Assembly: GCA_000720805.1 (NCBI GenBank)
Contig: JODI01000005.1
Span: 1 to 64,000 of the forward strand
Reading direction: 5' to 3'
From: Streptomyces violaceoruber
GTDB lineage: Bacteria; Actinomycetota; Actinomycetes; Streptomycetales; Streptomycetaceae
DNA: 64,000 nt
Both the position numbers and the translations under genes were made by a program. This document shows, in pieces, positions 8,693 to 17,286 of the stretch. Every line of letters begins with the position of its first letter. Within the stretch, counting starts at the first letter, position 1. The notes beneath the pieces are model-generated. The model made no database searches. It was not told the origin of the DNA and worked only from the letters and a program-made list of their open reading frames with translations.

Positions 8693-10078
8693 TCACGCTC
8701 CGTGCCATACGGTCGTGATGTTGCAGAACTCCCGGATTCCGTGCCCGGACAGCTCACGCCCGTACCCGGACCGCTTCACACCGCCGAACGGGAACGCCGG
8801 ATGGGAGGCGGTCATCCCGTTGACGAACACGCCACCGGCCTCCAGGTCCCGTACGAAACGATCGACCTCGGCCTCGTCCCGCGTCCAGACGTTCGAACTC
8901 AGTCCGAACGGCGAGTCGTTCGCGATCAGGACGGCCTCGTCCAGGTCGGCCGCGCGGTACAGCGTGGCGACCGGGCCGAAGGCCTCCTCGCGGTGGATGC
9001 GCATCTCACGGGTGATGCCGGCGAGGACGGTCGGCGGGTAGTACCAGCCGTCCCCGTCGGGCCGCTCGCCGCCGCACAGGACGCTCGCGCCACTGCGCCC
9101 GGCGTCGTCGACCAGCTCCTCCAGATCGGTCCGCCCCCGCTCGCTGGCGAGCGGTCCGACCTCGGTCTCCTCCTCCAGCGGGTCGCCGACCTTCAGCGCC
9201 TTCATCCCCTCGACGAACCGCTCGGCGAACGCGTCGTACACGTCCGTGTGCACGATGAACCGCTTGGCGGCGATGCAGGACTGCCCGTTGTTCTGCACCC
9301 GCGCGGTCACCGCGACCCGCGCGGCGCGGTCGATGTCGGCGGAGGGCATCACCACGAACGGATCGCTGCCGCCCAGCTCCAGCACCGTCTTCTTGATCAT
9401 CTCGCCGGCGGTGGAGGCGACCGCGCGCCCGGCCGGCTCGCTGCCGGTGAGGGTGGCCGCCTTGACGCGGTCGTCGCGCAGGATCTCGTCGACCGCGCCG
9501 GAGCCGATGAGCAGGGTCTGGAAGCAGCCCTCGGTGAAGCCCGCCCGATGGAACAGGTCCTCCAGGTAGAGGGCGGTCTGCGGGACGTTGGAGGCGTGTT
9601 TGAGCAGGCCCACGTTGCCCGCCATCAGAGCCGGGGCCGCGAAGCGGACCACCTGCCACAGCGGGAAGTTCCACGGCATCACCGCGAGCACCGGGCCCAT
9701 GGGCCGGTAGCGGACCAGGGCGCGGGAGGCGCCGGAGTCCTTCACGTCGGCGGCCGCCGGCTCCTCGTCGACGAGCAGTTCCTCGGCGTGGTCGGCGTAC
9801 CAGTGCATCGCCTTGGCGCACTTCGCGGCCTCCGCGCGGGCCTGCTTGACCGGCTTGCCCATTTCGGTCGTCATCACGCGGGCGATGTCGTTCTGGTCCT
9901 CGTCGAGGAGGTCGGCCGCCCGGTGCAGCAGCCGGGCGCGCTCGGCGAAGGCCGTCGTCCGGTACGTACGGAACGTGGCCTCGGCGAGCTGGAGCCGGCG
10001 CTCGATCTCCTCCTCGCCCATGGCCTGGTACGTCTTGATGGTCTCGCCGTTCGCCGGGTTCACCGTTGCGATGGGCAT
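8693..10078 (-). CDS. gabD: NADP-dependent succinate-semialdehyde dehydrogenase
   Basis: Aldehyde dehydrogenase superfamily enzyme oxidising succinate semialdehyde to succinate, the last step of the GABA shunt. The 461 residues include the cofactor-binding MPWNFPLWQ, the general base Glu in LELGGSDPF, the nucleophile Cys in NNGQSCIAAKR, and the C-terminal FGGVKRSGYGRE. The short form (about 460 residues) fits the GabD2/SAD branch. The start has AGGAGG 6 nt upstream. Substrate is assigned by family resemblance; other semialdehydes are possible. Confidence 0.88.
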   Translation of the reverse strand: MPIATVNPANGETIKTYQAMGEEEIERRLQLAEATFRTYRTTAFAERARLLHRAADLLDEDQNDIARVMTTEMGKPVKQARAEAAKCAKAMHWYADHAEELLVDEEPAAADVKDSGASRALVRYRPMGPVLAVMPWNFPLWQVVRFAAPALMAGNVGLLKHASNVPQTALYLEDLFHRAGFTEGCFQTLLIGSGAVDEILRDDRVKAATLTGSEPAGRAVASTAGEMIKKTVLELGGSDPFVVMPSADIDRAARVAVTARVQNNGQSCIAAKRFIVHTDVYDAFAERFVEGMKALKVGDPLEEETEVGPLASERGRTDLEELVDDAGRSGASVLCGGERPDGDGWYYPPTVLAGITREMRIHREEAFGPVATLYRAADLDEAVLIANDSPFGLSSNVWTRDEAEVDRFVRDLEAGGVFVNGMTASHPAFPFGGVKRSGYGRELSGHGIREFCNITTVWHGA

Positions 10079-10153
10079 GGCCGACCTCCTGAAAAGCTGG
10101 CTTACTCAGACCTTCCCGCGCCGCGGTGGGGACCGCAACGCGTACGCCTCTGC

Positions 10154-10615
10154 TCAGGGCGAGTGCTCCGCCAGCCGGTCGAGAAACGCGGCCTGCGCCT
10201 TCACGATCACCGCCCGCGCGCCGTCCAGGCCGAACCAGGCCACGCGGTCCAGTTCAGGGAACTCCCGGGTCTGCCCGGACTTCGGCGGCCACTCCATGAG
10301 GAAGGTGCCCGGGCTGATCGTGGCCGGGTCGAGGTCCGCCTCGACCGCCCATGCCGTGACGATCTTGCCGTTCGTCTGCCGGATCTCGCCGAGCGGGACG
10401 GCCTCCCCGTCGGGCGGCGGCAGCCCCAGCTCCTCCTGGAACTCGCGGCGGGCCGCGTCCCAGGCGGGCTCGTCGGGCTCGTACTCGCCCTTCGGCACGG
10501 TCCACGCCCCGGCGTCGCGCCGCGCGTAGAAAGGACCGCCCATGTGGCCGAGCAGCACCTCGATCCCGAGATCGGCGCCGCGGCGGAAGAGCAGCAGGCC
10601 CGCGCTGCGCTTCAC
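10154..10615 (-). CDS. Nudix hydrolase translationally coupled to DNA ligase
   Basis: Pyrophosphohydrolase of 153 residues. The Nudix box begins in GEYEPDEPAWDAARREFQEE, with the REFQEELG metal-binding core. The N-terminus (KRSAGLLLF) is a typical first strand. The GTG start overlaps the ligase stop as GTGA, so ribosomes may re-initiate and the two proteins are made together. That pairing suggests nucleotide-pool sanitation or DNA-repair support, though the substrate cannot be read from sequence. Confidence 0.88.
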   Translation of the reverse strand: MKRSAGLLLFRRGADLGIEVLLGHMGGPFYARRDAGAWTVPKGEYEPDEPAWDAARREFQEELGLPPPDGEAVPLGEIRQTNGKIVTAWAVEADLDPATISPGTFLMEWPPKSGQTREFPELDRVAWFGLDGARAVIVKAQAAFLDRLAEHSP

Positions 10616-12150
10616 GGCCGCACCTCCGGATGGGCCGCGAGCAGCGTCTCGACGGTGTCGGCGTCCTCCGGGCGTTTGTCCTCGCGGTAGCGGACCACGC
10701 GGGCGAAGCGCAGGGTGACGCCGGCCGGGTAGCGGGTGGACCTCTGCAGGCCGTCGTAGGCGATCTCGACGACGAGTTCGGGGCGTACGGTCACCACGTA
10801 CCCGCCTGTGTCCACGGCCAGCTCCTGGAGCCGTTCGGTCTGCCAGGTGAGCATCGCGTCGGTCATGCCCTTGAAGGTCTTGCCGAGCATCGCGAAGGAG
10901 CCGTCCGCGGTACGGGCGCCGAGGTGCAGGTTGGAGAGCTTGCCGGTGCGGCGGCCGTGGCCCCACTCGGCCGCCAGGACCACCAGGTCGAGCGTGTGGA
11001 CGGGCTTGACCTTCAGCCAGGACGCGCCGCGCCGGCCCGCGCTGTAGGGGGCGTCGAGGGACTTCACGACGACGCCCTCGTGGCCGCGCTCGAGCGTCTC
11101 GGCGAGGAACTCCTCGGCCGCGTGCACGTCCTCGGGTCCGGACACCAGCGTCCGGCGCACCCGCATCGGCTCCGGCACCAGCCGCTCCAGTTCGGCGTGC
11201 CGTTCGGCGAACGGGAGGTCCAGCAGGTCGTGGTCGTCGACCGACAGGGCGTCGAAGAAGACGGGGGAGACGGGGACCGCCTCGGCCGCCGTCGTCACGT
11301 CCACCCGGGACCCGACCCGGCCGGCGGTCTCCTGGAAGGAACGCGGGCGGCCGTCCTCGTCGAAGGCGATGACCTCACCGTCCAGGATGAAGCGGTCACC
11401 CCTCAACTCCAGGGCCGCCGAGGTCAGTTCGGGCAGGCGGTCGGTGATGTCGTCCAGGGTGCGGGTGTACAGCCGTACCGTGTCGCCGTCGCGGTGGACC
11501 TGGACGCGGATGCCGTCCAGCTTCTCCTCGACCGCGCACGCGCCGAGCTTGTCGACCGCTTCGGCGACCGAGGAGGCGCTGTGCGCGAGCATCGGCAGGA
11601 CCGGGCGGCCGACGGTGAGCCGGAAGCGGTCCAGGGCGCCGGGACCGTCCGCGAGCAGCGCCTGGGCCACCGTCTGGAGCGAGCCCGCGAGCATCACGGC
11701 ACGCCGGACGTCCGCCGACGGCGCCTCGGTGGCCTGGGCGAGGCCCTCGATCGCGACCGCGTCCAGCGCGCCCTGTCGCACCTCGCCGCTGATCAGCCCG
11801 AGCAGGAACCGCTGCTCGTCCCGCGTGGCCGCACCCATCAACTCCCCGACGAGCCGCGCCCGCTCGGCCTGCGAGCCCGCGCCGGACACCTTGCCCAGCT
11901 CGCTCAGCAGGGCGTCCACCTCGCGGACGGTCAGGGTCGGCTCGGCGGCCGGGGCGACGGGCCGGCTGAGCACCTTCCAGCCGACGCCGAGCCGCCCCTG
12001 GGGCAGCCGTCCGGCGAGGTAGGGGATGACGATCGGCACGTCGTCCGCCTCGGCGTCCCGGAAGAGCTCGGCGAGGAGCGCGATCTTCCGGGAGCGCGCC
12101 GAGGTGGCGGCGACCTCCTGGGACACCTGGGCCAGCCGGGTCAGCAGCAT
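10612..12150 (-). CDS. ATP-dependent DNA ligase
   Basis: Joins nicked DNA using ATP; in actinobacteria this is an accessory enzyme beside the NAD-dependent replicative ligase. The 512 residues comprise an N-terminal DNA-binding domain, then adenylation motif I EEKLDGIRVQ (Lys210 is the adenylated residue), motif III FILDGEVIA, motif IV GHEGVVVKS and motif V ASWLKVKP, then an OB-fold. Start taken at MLLTRLAQV; an ATG five codons upstream adds only MHHGC. Followed by a coupled Nudix hydrolase. No LigD-type polymerase or phosphoesterase domains. Confidence 0.93.
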   Translation of the reverse strand: MLLTRLAQVSQEVAATSARSRKIALLAELFRDAEADDVPIVIPYLAGRLPQGRLGVGWKVLSRPVAPAAEPTLTVREVDALLSELGKVSGAGSQAERARLVGELMGAATRDEQRFLLGLISGEVRQGALDAVAIEGLAQATEAPSADVRRAVMLAGSLQTVAQALLADGPGALDRFRLTVGRPVLPMLAHSASSVAEAVDKLGACAVEEKLDGIRVQVHRDGDTVRLYTRTLDDITDRLPELTSAALELRGDRFILDGEVIAFDEDGRPRSFQETAGRVGSRVDVTTAAEAVPVSPVFFDALSVDDHDLLDLPFAERHAELERLVPEPMRVRRTLVSGPEDVHAAEEFLAETLERGHEGVVVKSLDAPYSAGRRGASWLKVKPVHTLDLVVLAAEWGHGRRTGKLSNLHLGARTADGSFAMLGKTFKGMTDAMLTWQTERLQELAVDTGGYVVTVRPELVVEIAYDGLQRSTRYPAGVTLRFARVVRYREDKRPEDADTVETLLAAHPEVRP

Positions 12151-12179
12151 GCAGCCATGGTGCACCGGAGGCGGGCGGT

Positions 12180-13118
12180 CTACACCCGGACGGCCGCGAC
12201 GGCCGCATCCAGGTCCGCCATCAGCAACTCACCGTTGATCGTGGCGCCTGCCCGGTACCCGCCGGCCGCCGCGTTGACCACCTGCTCGGCGAAGCCCATC
12301 GCGTTGCCCGCCGACCACACGCCGGGCACAGTCGTCAGCCCCGTCTCGTCCACCACCGGGTACGCGCCGAACGGCGTCTCCCGCAGCTCGGCGCCCAGCC
12401 GCCGCAGCAGATCCGTCCGCGGGACGGCGCGGGGGGCCACGAACAGCACCTCGCGCTCATGGACCCTGCCGTCCGCGAGCCGGACCCCGGTGAGGCGGTC
12501 GTCGGCGGCCACCACCTCCGCGACCTCACCGGGCACCACCTTCACCCCGGCCGCGGCGAGCCTGCGCAGGTCGTCGTCCGACAGCTCGTCCTCGGCGACC
12601 GTGTGCAGGAAGAAGGCCACGTCCTTGGACCACTGGGACACCATCAGCGCCTGGTGCACGCTCATCGGGCTCGTCGCGAGCACGCCGAAGGCCTGGTCCC
12701 GCACCTCCCAGCCGTGGCAGTACGGGCAGTGCAGCACGTCGCGTCCGAACCGCTCGGCGAGACCCGGGACGGCCGGCAGCTCGTCCTTGAGGCCGGTGGC
12801 GACGACCAGCCTGCGGGCACGCACGGTACGCCCGCTCGCCAGCGCCACGGCGAAGTCCCCGTCCCGGCCGGCATCCACCACCCGGTCCCGGACCAGCTCC
12901 ACGCCGTACCGCGCGATCTCCTCGCGGCCCGCGGCCAGGAACTCGGCGGGGGACATGCCGTCCCGGGACAGATAGCCCTGCATGTGCGCGGCGGGCGCGT
13001 TGCGCGGTTCGCCCGCGTCGACGACCAGCGTGTGGCGCCGGGCCCGGCCCAGGACCAGCGCGGCGGACAGCCCGGCCGCTCCGCCGCCGACGACGACCAC
13101 TTCGTAGTTCTCGGTCAT
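12180..13118 (-). CDS. Thioredoxin-reductase-like FAD-dependent oxidoreductase
   Basis: Two-domain flavoprotein of 312 residues. VVGGGAAGLSAAL near the N-terminus binds FAD. CPYC at about 149-152 is a redox-active pair. The C-terminal FAD motif reads VWSAGNAMG instead of the usual aspartate-containing form. The central NADPH domain lacks a clean GxGxxA loop, so this may be a ferredoxin- or disulfide-linked member rather than true TrxB, and no thioredoxin gene is adjacent. The start has GGAGGTGG upstream; the gene is divergent from an XRE/cupin regulator that probably controls it. Confidence 0.82.
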   Translation of the reverse strand: MTENYEVVVVGGGAAGLSAALVLGRARRHTLVVDAGEPRNAPAAHMQGYLSRDGMSPAEFLAAGREEIARYGVELVRDRVVDAGRDGDFAVALASGRTVRARRLVVATGLKDELPAVPGLAERFGRDVLHCPYCHGWEVRDQAFGVLATSPMSVHQALMVSQWSKDVAFFLHTVAEDELSDDDLRRLAAAGVKVVPGEVAEVVAADDRLTGVRLADGRVHEREVLFVAPRAVPRTDLLRRLGAELRETPFGAYPVVDETGLTTVPGVWSAGNAMGFAEQVVNAAAGGYRAGATINGELLMADLDAAVAAVRV

Positions 13119-13162
13119 GGGGTGACCACCTCCACCGAGACGGTCACTCTTCCGATGCGACA

Positions 13163-13191
13163 TTGACAAATGGGTTTGCCGAAACTGCAAT
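13163..13191 (+). promoter_or_regulatory. Candidate promoter for XRE regulator (leaderless)
   Basis: TTGACA is followed after 17 nt by TGCAAT, and the ATG at 13199 begins 7 nt after that hexamer, which would give a leaderless message. The element lies in the 80-bp divergent region shared with the flavoprotein gene, so autorepression by the XRE protein is plausible. Confidence 0.4.
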
Positions 13192-13198
13192 GGACGTC

Positions 13199-13783
13199 AT
13201 GAGTGACGACGACATGGACGAGGTCCTCGCCGAGGTCGGCCCGAGGCTGCGCCGGATCCGGAAGGAACGAGGGGCGACGCTGGCCGGCCTGTCCGAGGCG
13301 ACCGGCATCTCCGTGAGCACGCTCTCCCGGCTGGAGTCGGGGCTGCGCAGGCCCAGCCTGGAGCTGCTGTTGCCGATCGCGCGGGCCCACGAGGTGGCGC
13401 TGGACGAACTGGTGGGAGCGCCCGCGGTACGCGACCCCCGGGTGCGGGCCGAGCCGATCAGGCGGCACGGACGCACGTACTGGCCGCTGACCCGGCAGCC
13501 CGGCGGCCTCCAGGCCTTCAAGATGCTCATTCCGCCGTCGGCTGAGGCGCCGGAGCCGCGAACCCATGAGGGCTACGAGTGGCTCTATGTGCTGTCCGGG
13601 CGGCTGCGACTGGTCCTGGGCGAGCACGACGTCGTGCTGAGTGCGGGGGAGGCGGCTGAGTTCGACACCCGGGTGCCGCACTGGTTCGGGCCCGAAGAAG
13701 GTCAGGGGCCGGTGGAGTGTCTCAGTCTGTTCGGGCCGCAGGGGGAGCGGATGCACGTACGGGCCCGGCCCAAGCGGTCGTGA
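13199..13783 (+). CDS. XRE-family regulator with C-terminal cupin domain
   Basis: A 194-residue regulator. The helix-turn-helix (about residues 10-65) contains TLAGLSEATGISVSTLSRLE. The C-terminal cupin barrel (about 105-185) includes THEGYEWLYVLSG and HWFGPEEG. Cupin-fused XRE proteins usually sense a small ligand. The divergent thioredoxin-reductase-like gene is the obvious target. Three starts are possible (TTG 13163, ATG 13190, ATG 13199); I favour 13199 because the only promoter-like sequence would put the transcription start there and because the conserved region begins soon after. Confidence 0.85.
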   Translation: MSDDDMDEVLAEVGPRLRRIRKERGATLAGLSEATGISVSTLSRLESGLRRPSLELLLPIARAHEVALDELVGAPAVRDPRVRAEPIRRHGRTYWPLTRQPGGLQAFKMLIPPSAEAPEPRTHEGYEWLYVLSGRLRLVLGEHDVVLSAGEAAEFDTRVPHWFGPEEGQGPVECLSLFGPQGERMHVRARPKRS

Positions 13784-13808
13784 CGCACGTGACGGTTCCC
13801 TGATCGGC

Positions 13809-13820
13809 AAGCGACCGCTT
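13809..13820. promoter_or_regulatory. Operator-like palindrome before quinone oxidoreductase operon
   Basis: AAGCG-AC-CGCTT, a perfect 5-bp-armed palindrome, abuts TAGTAT (13820-13825), a good -10 candidate, about 60 bp before the oxidoreductase start. A TetR-type repressor encoded elsewhere could bind here; no regulator is adjacent. Confidence 0.45.
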
Positions 13821-13881
13821 AGTATGCGAGGGACCCCGGTCATGACTCCGGTAAGACGACGCAGTCCCGTGGAGGCCCCGC

Positions 13882-14859
13882 ATGCAGGCATGGCAAGTGC
13901 ACGAGAACGGCGAGCCGGGCGAGGTGATGCGCCTGGAGGAGGTGGCGCGGCCCACACCCGGTGACGGCCAGGTCCTGCTGAAGGTGCGCGCCGCGAACAT
14001 CAACTTCCCGGACGCACTGATGGCCCGCGGTCACTACCAGGTCCGGCCGCCACTGCCGTTCACGCCCGGCGTGGAGATCTGCGGCGAGACCGAGGACGGC
14101 CGCCGGGTCCTCGCCAACCCCGCGCTGCCGTACGGCGGCTTCGCCGAATACGCCGTCGCGGACTCCGCCGCCCTGTTGCCCGCCCCCGACTCGCTGGACG
14201 ACGCCGAGGCCGCCGCCCTGCACATCGGCTACCAGACGGGCTGGTTCGGTCTGCACCGGCGGGCCCGCCTGGAAGCCGGCGAGACGCTGCTCGTCCACGC
14301 TGCCGCCGGAGGGGTCGGCAGCGCGGCCGTGGAGCTCGGGAAGGCGGCCGGGGCGAGGGTGATCGGTGTGGTCGGCGGCGCCGACAAGGCCGTGGTCGCC
14401 CGGGAACTGGGCTGTGACGTGGTGATCGACCGGCGGAGCGAGGACGTCATCACCGCCGTGAAGGAGGCGACCGGCGGCCGGGGCGCCGACGTGATCTACG
14501 ACCCGGTCGGCGGCGACGCCTACACCCAGTCGACCAAGGTCGTCGCCTTCGAGGGCCGGATCGTCGTCGTCGGCTTCGCGAGCGGCGCCATTCCCAGCCC
14601 GTCGCTCAACCATGCCCTGGTGAAGAACTACGCGATCCTCGGCCTGCACTGGGGCCTGTACAACACCAAGAACCCGAAACTCGTCCAGCACTGCCACGAG
14701 CAGCTCACCGAGCTGGCCGCCCGGGGCGCGATCAAGCCGCTGGTGAGCGAGCGGGTGCCGCTGGCCGGCGCCGCGGCAGCCGTGCAGCGGGTCGCCGACG
14801 GGGTCACCACCGGCCGGGTCGCCGTCGTTCCCGGCCTCACCGAAGGAGGCGCGGCGTGA
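13882..14859 (+). CDS. NADPH:quinone oxidoreductase (MDR family, zinc-free)
   Basis: Medium-chain reductase of 325 residues. The catalytic domain starts MQAWQVHENG and includes the substrate-loop region ANINFPDALMARG. The Rossmann loop is HAAAGGVGSAAVELG. The zinc-ligand cysteines of true alcohol dehydrogenases are absent, so it is a quinone- or enoyl-type reductase. It is the first gene of a three-gene operon with two acyl-CoA dehydrogenases, overlapping the next by GTGA-type coupling (4 nt). The context suggests reduction of an enone or enoyl intermediate in fatty acid-like catabolism. Confidence 0.88.
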   Translation: MQAWQVHENGEPGEVMRLEEVARPTPGDGQVLLKVRAANINFPDALMARGHYQVRPPLPFTPGVEICGETEDGRRVLANPALPYGGFAEYAVADSAALLPAPDSLDDAEAAALHIGYQTGWFGLHRRARLEAGETLLVHAAAGGVGSAAVELGKAAGARVIGVVGGADKAVVARELGCDVVIDRRSEDVITAVKEATGGRGADVIYDPVGGDAYTQSTKVVAFEGRIVVVGFASGAIPSPSLNHALVKNYAILGLHWGLYNTKNPKLVQHCHEQLTELAARGAIKPLVSERVPLAGAAAAVQRVADGVTTGRVAVVPGLTEGGAA

Positions 14860-16037
14860 TCGACGCAGCCGGACTCAGGCGTCGTACCGCGCGGTTGCTG
14901 GCCGCGCACCCACCGGCGACCACCGAGCGCCTCGACTTCCTGAAGGCCCGCTTCGACGCCGGCCTCGCCTGGGTGCACTACCCCGAGGGCCTCGGCGGCC
15001 TCGGCGCCCCCCGTTCCCTCCAGGCTGTCGTGGACGCCGAGTTGGAGGCAGCGGGCGCGCCCGACAACAACCCGCGGCGCATCGGCATCGGTCTCGGGAT
15101 GGCCGCGCCGACGATCCTGCAGGTCGGCACGGAGGAGCAGAAGCAGCGGTTCCTGCGGCCCCTGTGGGTGGGCGAGGAGGTCTGGTGCCAGCTGTTCAGC
15201 GAGCCCGGCGCCGGATCCGACCTGGCCGCGCTCGGCACCCGGGCGGTCCGCGAGGGCGACACCTGGGTCGTCAACGGGCAGAAGGTGTGGACGTCCAGTG
15301 CCCACCTCGCCCGCTGGGCGATCCTCATCGCCCGCACCGACCCGGAGGTGCCCAAGCACCAGGGCATCACCTACTTCATCTGCGACATGACCGATCCCGG
15401 CGTCGAGGTCAGGCCGCTGCGCCAGATCACCGGCGAGGCCGAGTTCAACGAGGTCTTCCTCACCGATGTCCGCATCCCCGACTCCCGCCGTCTCGGTGAC
15501 GTCGGCGACGGCTGGCGGGTCGCGCAGACCACCCTGAACAACGAACGCGTCGCCATCGGCGGCATGCGGCTGCCCCGCGAGGGCGGCATGATCGGCCCGG
15601 TCGCCGCCACCTGGCGCGCCCGCCCAGAGCTGCGCACCCACGACCTGCACCAGCGGCTGCTCACCCTCTGGGTGGAGGCCGAGGTCGCCCGCCTCACCGG
15701 GGAGCGACTGCGCCAGCAGCTCGTCGCCGGACAGCCCGGCCCCGAGGGCGCCGGCATGAAGCTCGCCTTCGCGCGCCTCAACCAGGAGATCAGCGGCCTG
15801 GAGGTCGAACTGCGCGGTGAGGAGGGCCTGTTGTACGACGACTGGACCATGCGCCGTCCGGAGCTGGTCGACTTCACCGGCCGGGACGCCGGCTACCGCT
15901 ACCTCCGCTCCAAGGGCAACAGCATCGAGGGCGGGACCAGCGAGGTCCTGCTGAACATCGTCGCCGAACGCGTCCTGGGCCTGCCCGGTGAGCCGCGCAG
16001 CGACAAGGACGTCGCCTGGAAGGACCTGACCCGATGA
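14856..16037 (+). CDS. Acyl-CoA dehydrogenase (long form)
   Basis: FAD enzyme of 393 residues. It carries the beta-domain motif FSEPGAGSDLA, NGQKVWTSSA, and the C-terminal EGGTSEVLLNIVAERVLGLP that substitutes for the classical YEGTSE catalytic region. It is paired with a second, shorter dehydrogenase encoded immediately downstream with an ATGA overlap. Such adjacent unequal pairs are known to form alpha2beta2 heterotetramers in steroid and branched-acid catabolism of actinobacteria, so heteromer formation is inferred here. GTG start overlaps the upstream stop. Confidence 0.9.
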   Translation: MIDAAGLRRRTARLLAAHPPATTERLDFLKARFDAGLAWVHYPEGLGGLGAPRSLQAVVDAELEAAGAPDNNPRRIGIGLGMAAPTILQVGTEEQKQRFLRPLWVGEEVWCQLFSEPGAGSDLAALGTRAVREGDTWVVNGQKVWTSSAHLARWAILIARTDPEVPKHQGITYFICDMTDPGVEVRPLRQITGEAEFNEVFLTDVRIPDSRRLGDVGDGWRVAQTTLNNERVAIGGMRLPREGGMIGPVAATWRARPELRTHDLHQRLLTLWVEAEVARLTGERLRQQLVAGQPGPEGAGMKLAFARLNQEISGLEVELRGEEGLLYDDWTMRRPELVDFTGRDAGYRYLRSKGNSIEGGTSEVLLNIVAERVLGLPGEPRSDKDVAWKDLTR

Positions 16038-17113
16038 CGCAGCCCGATCTTCTCTACTCCGAGGAGGAAGAGGCCCTCCGCGCCGCCGTCCGCGACCTGC
16101 TCGGCGACCACTGCGACCCGGCGGGCGTGATCGCCCGGACCGAATCGGACACGCCCCACGACCGCGAGACGTGGAAGGCGCTCACCGACGGCATGGGTCT
16201 CGCCGGGCTGCTGGTGCCCGAGGCGCAGGGCGGCCAGGGCGCCACCCACCGCGAAGTCGCCGTCGTCCTGGAGGAGTTGGGTCGTTCGGTCGCGCCCGTG
16301 CCCTACCTGACGAGCGCCGTCGTCGCCACCGAGGCGCTCCTGGAGTGCGGGGCCGGCGACCTGCTCGCCCAGCTGGCGACCGGCCGGACCATCGCCGTCC
16401 TCGCGGTCGGACTGCACCTGGCTCCCGGCGCCGCCTTCCCGGCCGTACGACGGGAGAACGGCGCGCTGCACGGGGAGGTGACCGGGATCGCGGACGCCGC
16501 GGTCACCGACGTCCTGCTCGTTCCGGCCGAGGACGGCGGGCTGTACGCCGTCGGCACGGACGCCGTGACCGTCACCCCGCAGGTGCCGCTGGACCTGACC
16601 CGGCCGCTCGCGACCGTCACCCTCGACGGGGCCGACGGGTGCCGCGTCGGCGACGCCGCACCCGCCGTACGACGGGCGCTGCGCGCCGGAGCCGGACTGC
16701 TCGCCTCGGAGCAACTCGGCCTCGCCGAGTGGGCGTTGACCGAGACGGTTCGCTATCTCAAGGAGCGCAGGCAGTTCAACCGGCCCGTCGGCGGCTTCCA
16801 GGCGCTCAAGCACCGGCTCGCCCGGCTGTGGCTGGAGGTCGTCAACCTGCGGGCGGCCGCCCGGGGCGCGGCGGACGCGCTCGCGACCGGCGAGGACGTC
16901 GACGTGGCGGTCGCGGTCGCGCAGGCCTACGCGGCGCCCGTCGCCGTCCGCGTCGCCGAGGAGGCCCTGCAGTTGCACGGCGGCATCGGCATGACGTGGG
17001 AGCACCCGGTCCACCTGAACCTGAAGCGGGCGAAGGCCGACTCGATCGCCTACGGCACGGCCGGCGCCCACCGGGAGGCTGTGGCCGAACTGGTCGACCT
17101 CCCAACTCCCTGA
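16034..17113 (+). CDS. Acyl-CoA dehydrogenase (short partner)
   Basis: A 359-residue acyl-CoA dehydrogenase homologue, third in the operon. The recognisable C-terminal region reads RRQFNRPVGGFQALKHRLA and LHGGIGMTWEHPVHL. The Glu-containing EGTSE segment of ordinary dehydrogenases is missing, which fits a subunit that completes an active site with its 393-residue neighbour rather than acting alone. ATG overlaps the preceding stop. A strong terminator follows 15 bp after the stop. Confidence 0.88.
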   Translation: MTQPDLLYSEEEEALRAAVRDLLGDHCDPAGVIARTESDTPHDRETWKALTDGMGLAGLLVPEAQGGQGATHREVAVVLEELGRSVAPVPYLTSAVVATEALLECGAGDLLAQLATGRTIAVLAVGLHLAPGAAFPAVRRENGALHGEVTGIADAAVTDVLLVPAEDGGLYAVGTDAVTVTPQVPLDLTRPLATVTLDGADGCRVGDAAPAVRRALRAGAGLLASEQLGLAEWALTETVRYLKERRQFNRPVGGFQALKHRLARLWLEVVNLRAAARGAADALATGEDVDVAVAVAQAYAAPVAVRVAEEALQLHGGIGMTWEHPVHLNLKRAKADSIAYGTAGAHREAVAELVDLPTP

Positions 17114-17125
17114 CGTTCACCCGGG

Positions 17126-17155
17126 AAAGCCCGCCCGACCTGGGGCGGGCTTTTT
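17126..17155 (+). terminator. Intrinsic terminator ending the acyl-CoA dehydrogenase operon
   Basis: Stem GCCCGCCC / GGGCGGGC with a 6-nt loop, followed by five T residues and preceded by AAA. One of the few classical terminators with a U tract in this window. Confidence 0.85.
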
Positions 17156-17286
17156 CGTGTACGCCGCACGCAGGAGGTGAACGGACAGCGGCGGTCCGGC
17201 CAACTCCTGTTCCGGGCCTGCCCCTTGAGGCCGTACGGATCGCATACTCGCAGCCATCCAGGTACGGCCCATCAGGGAGGCAGAGC

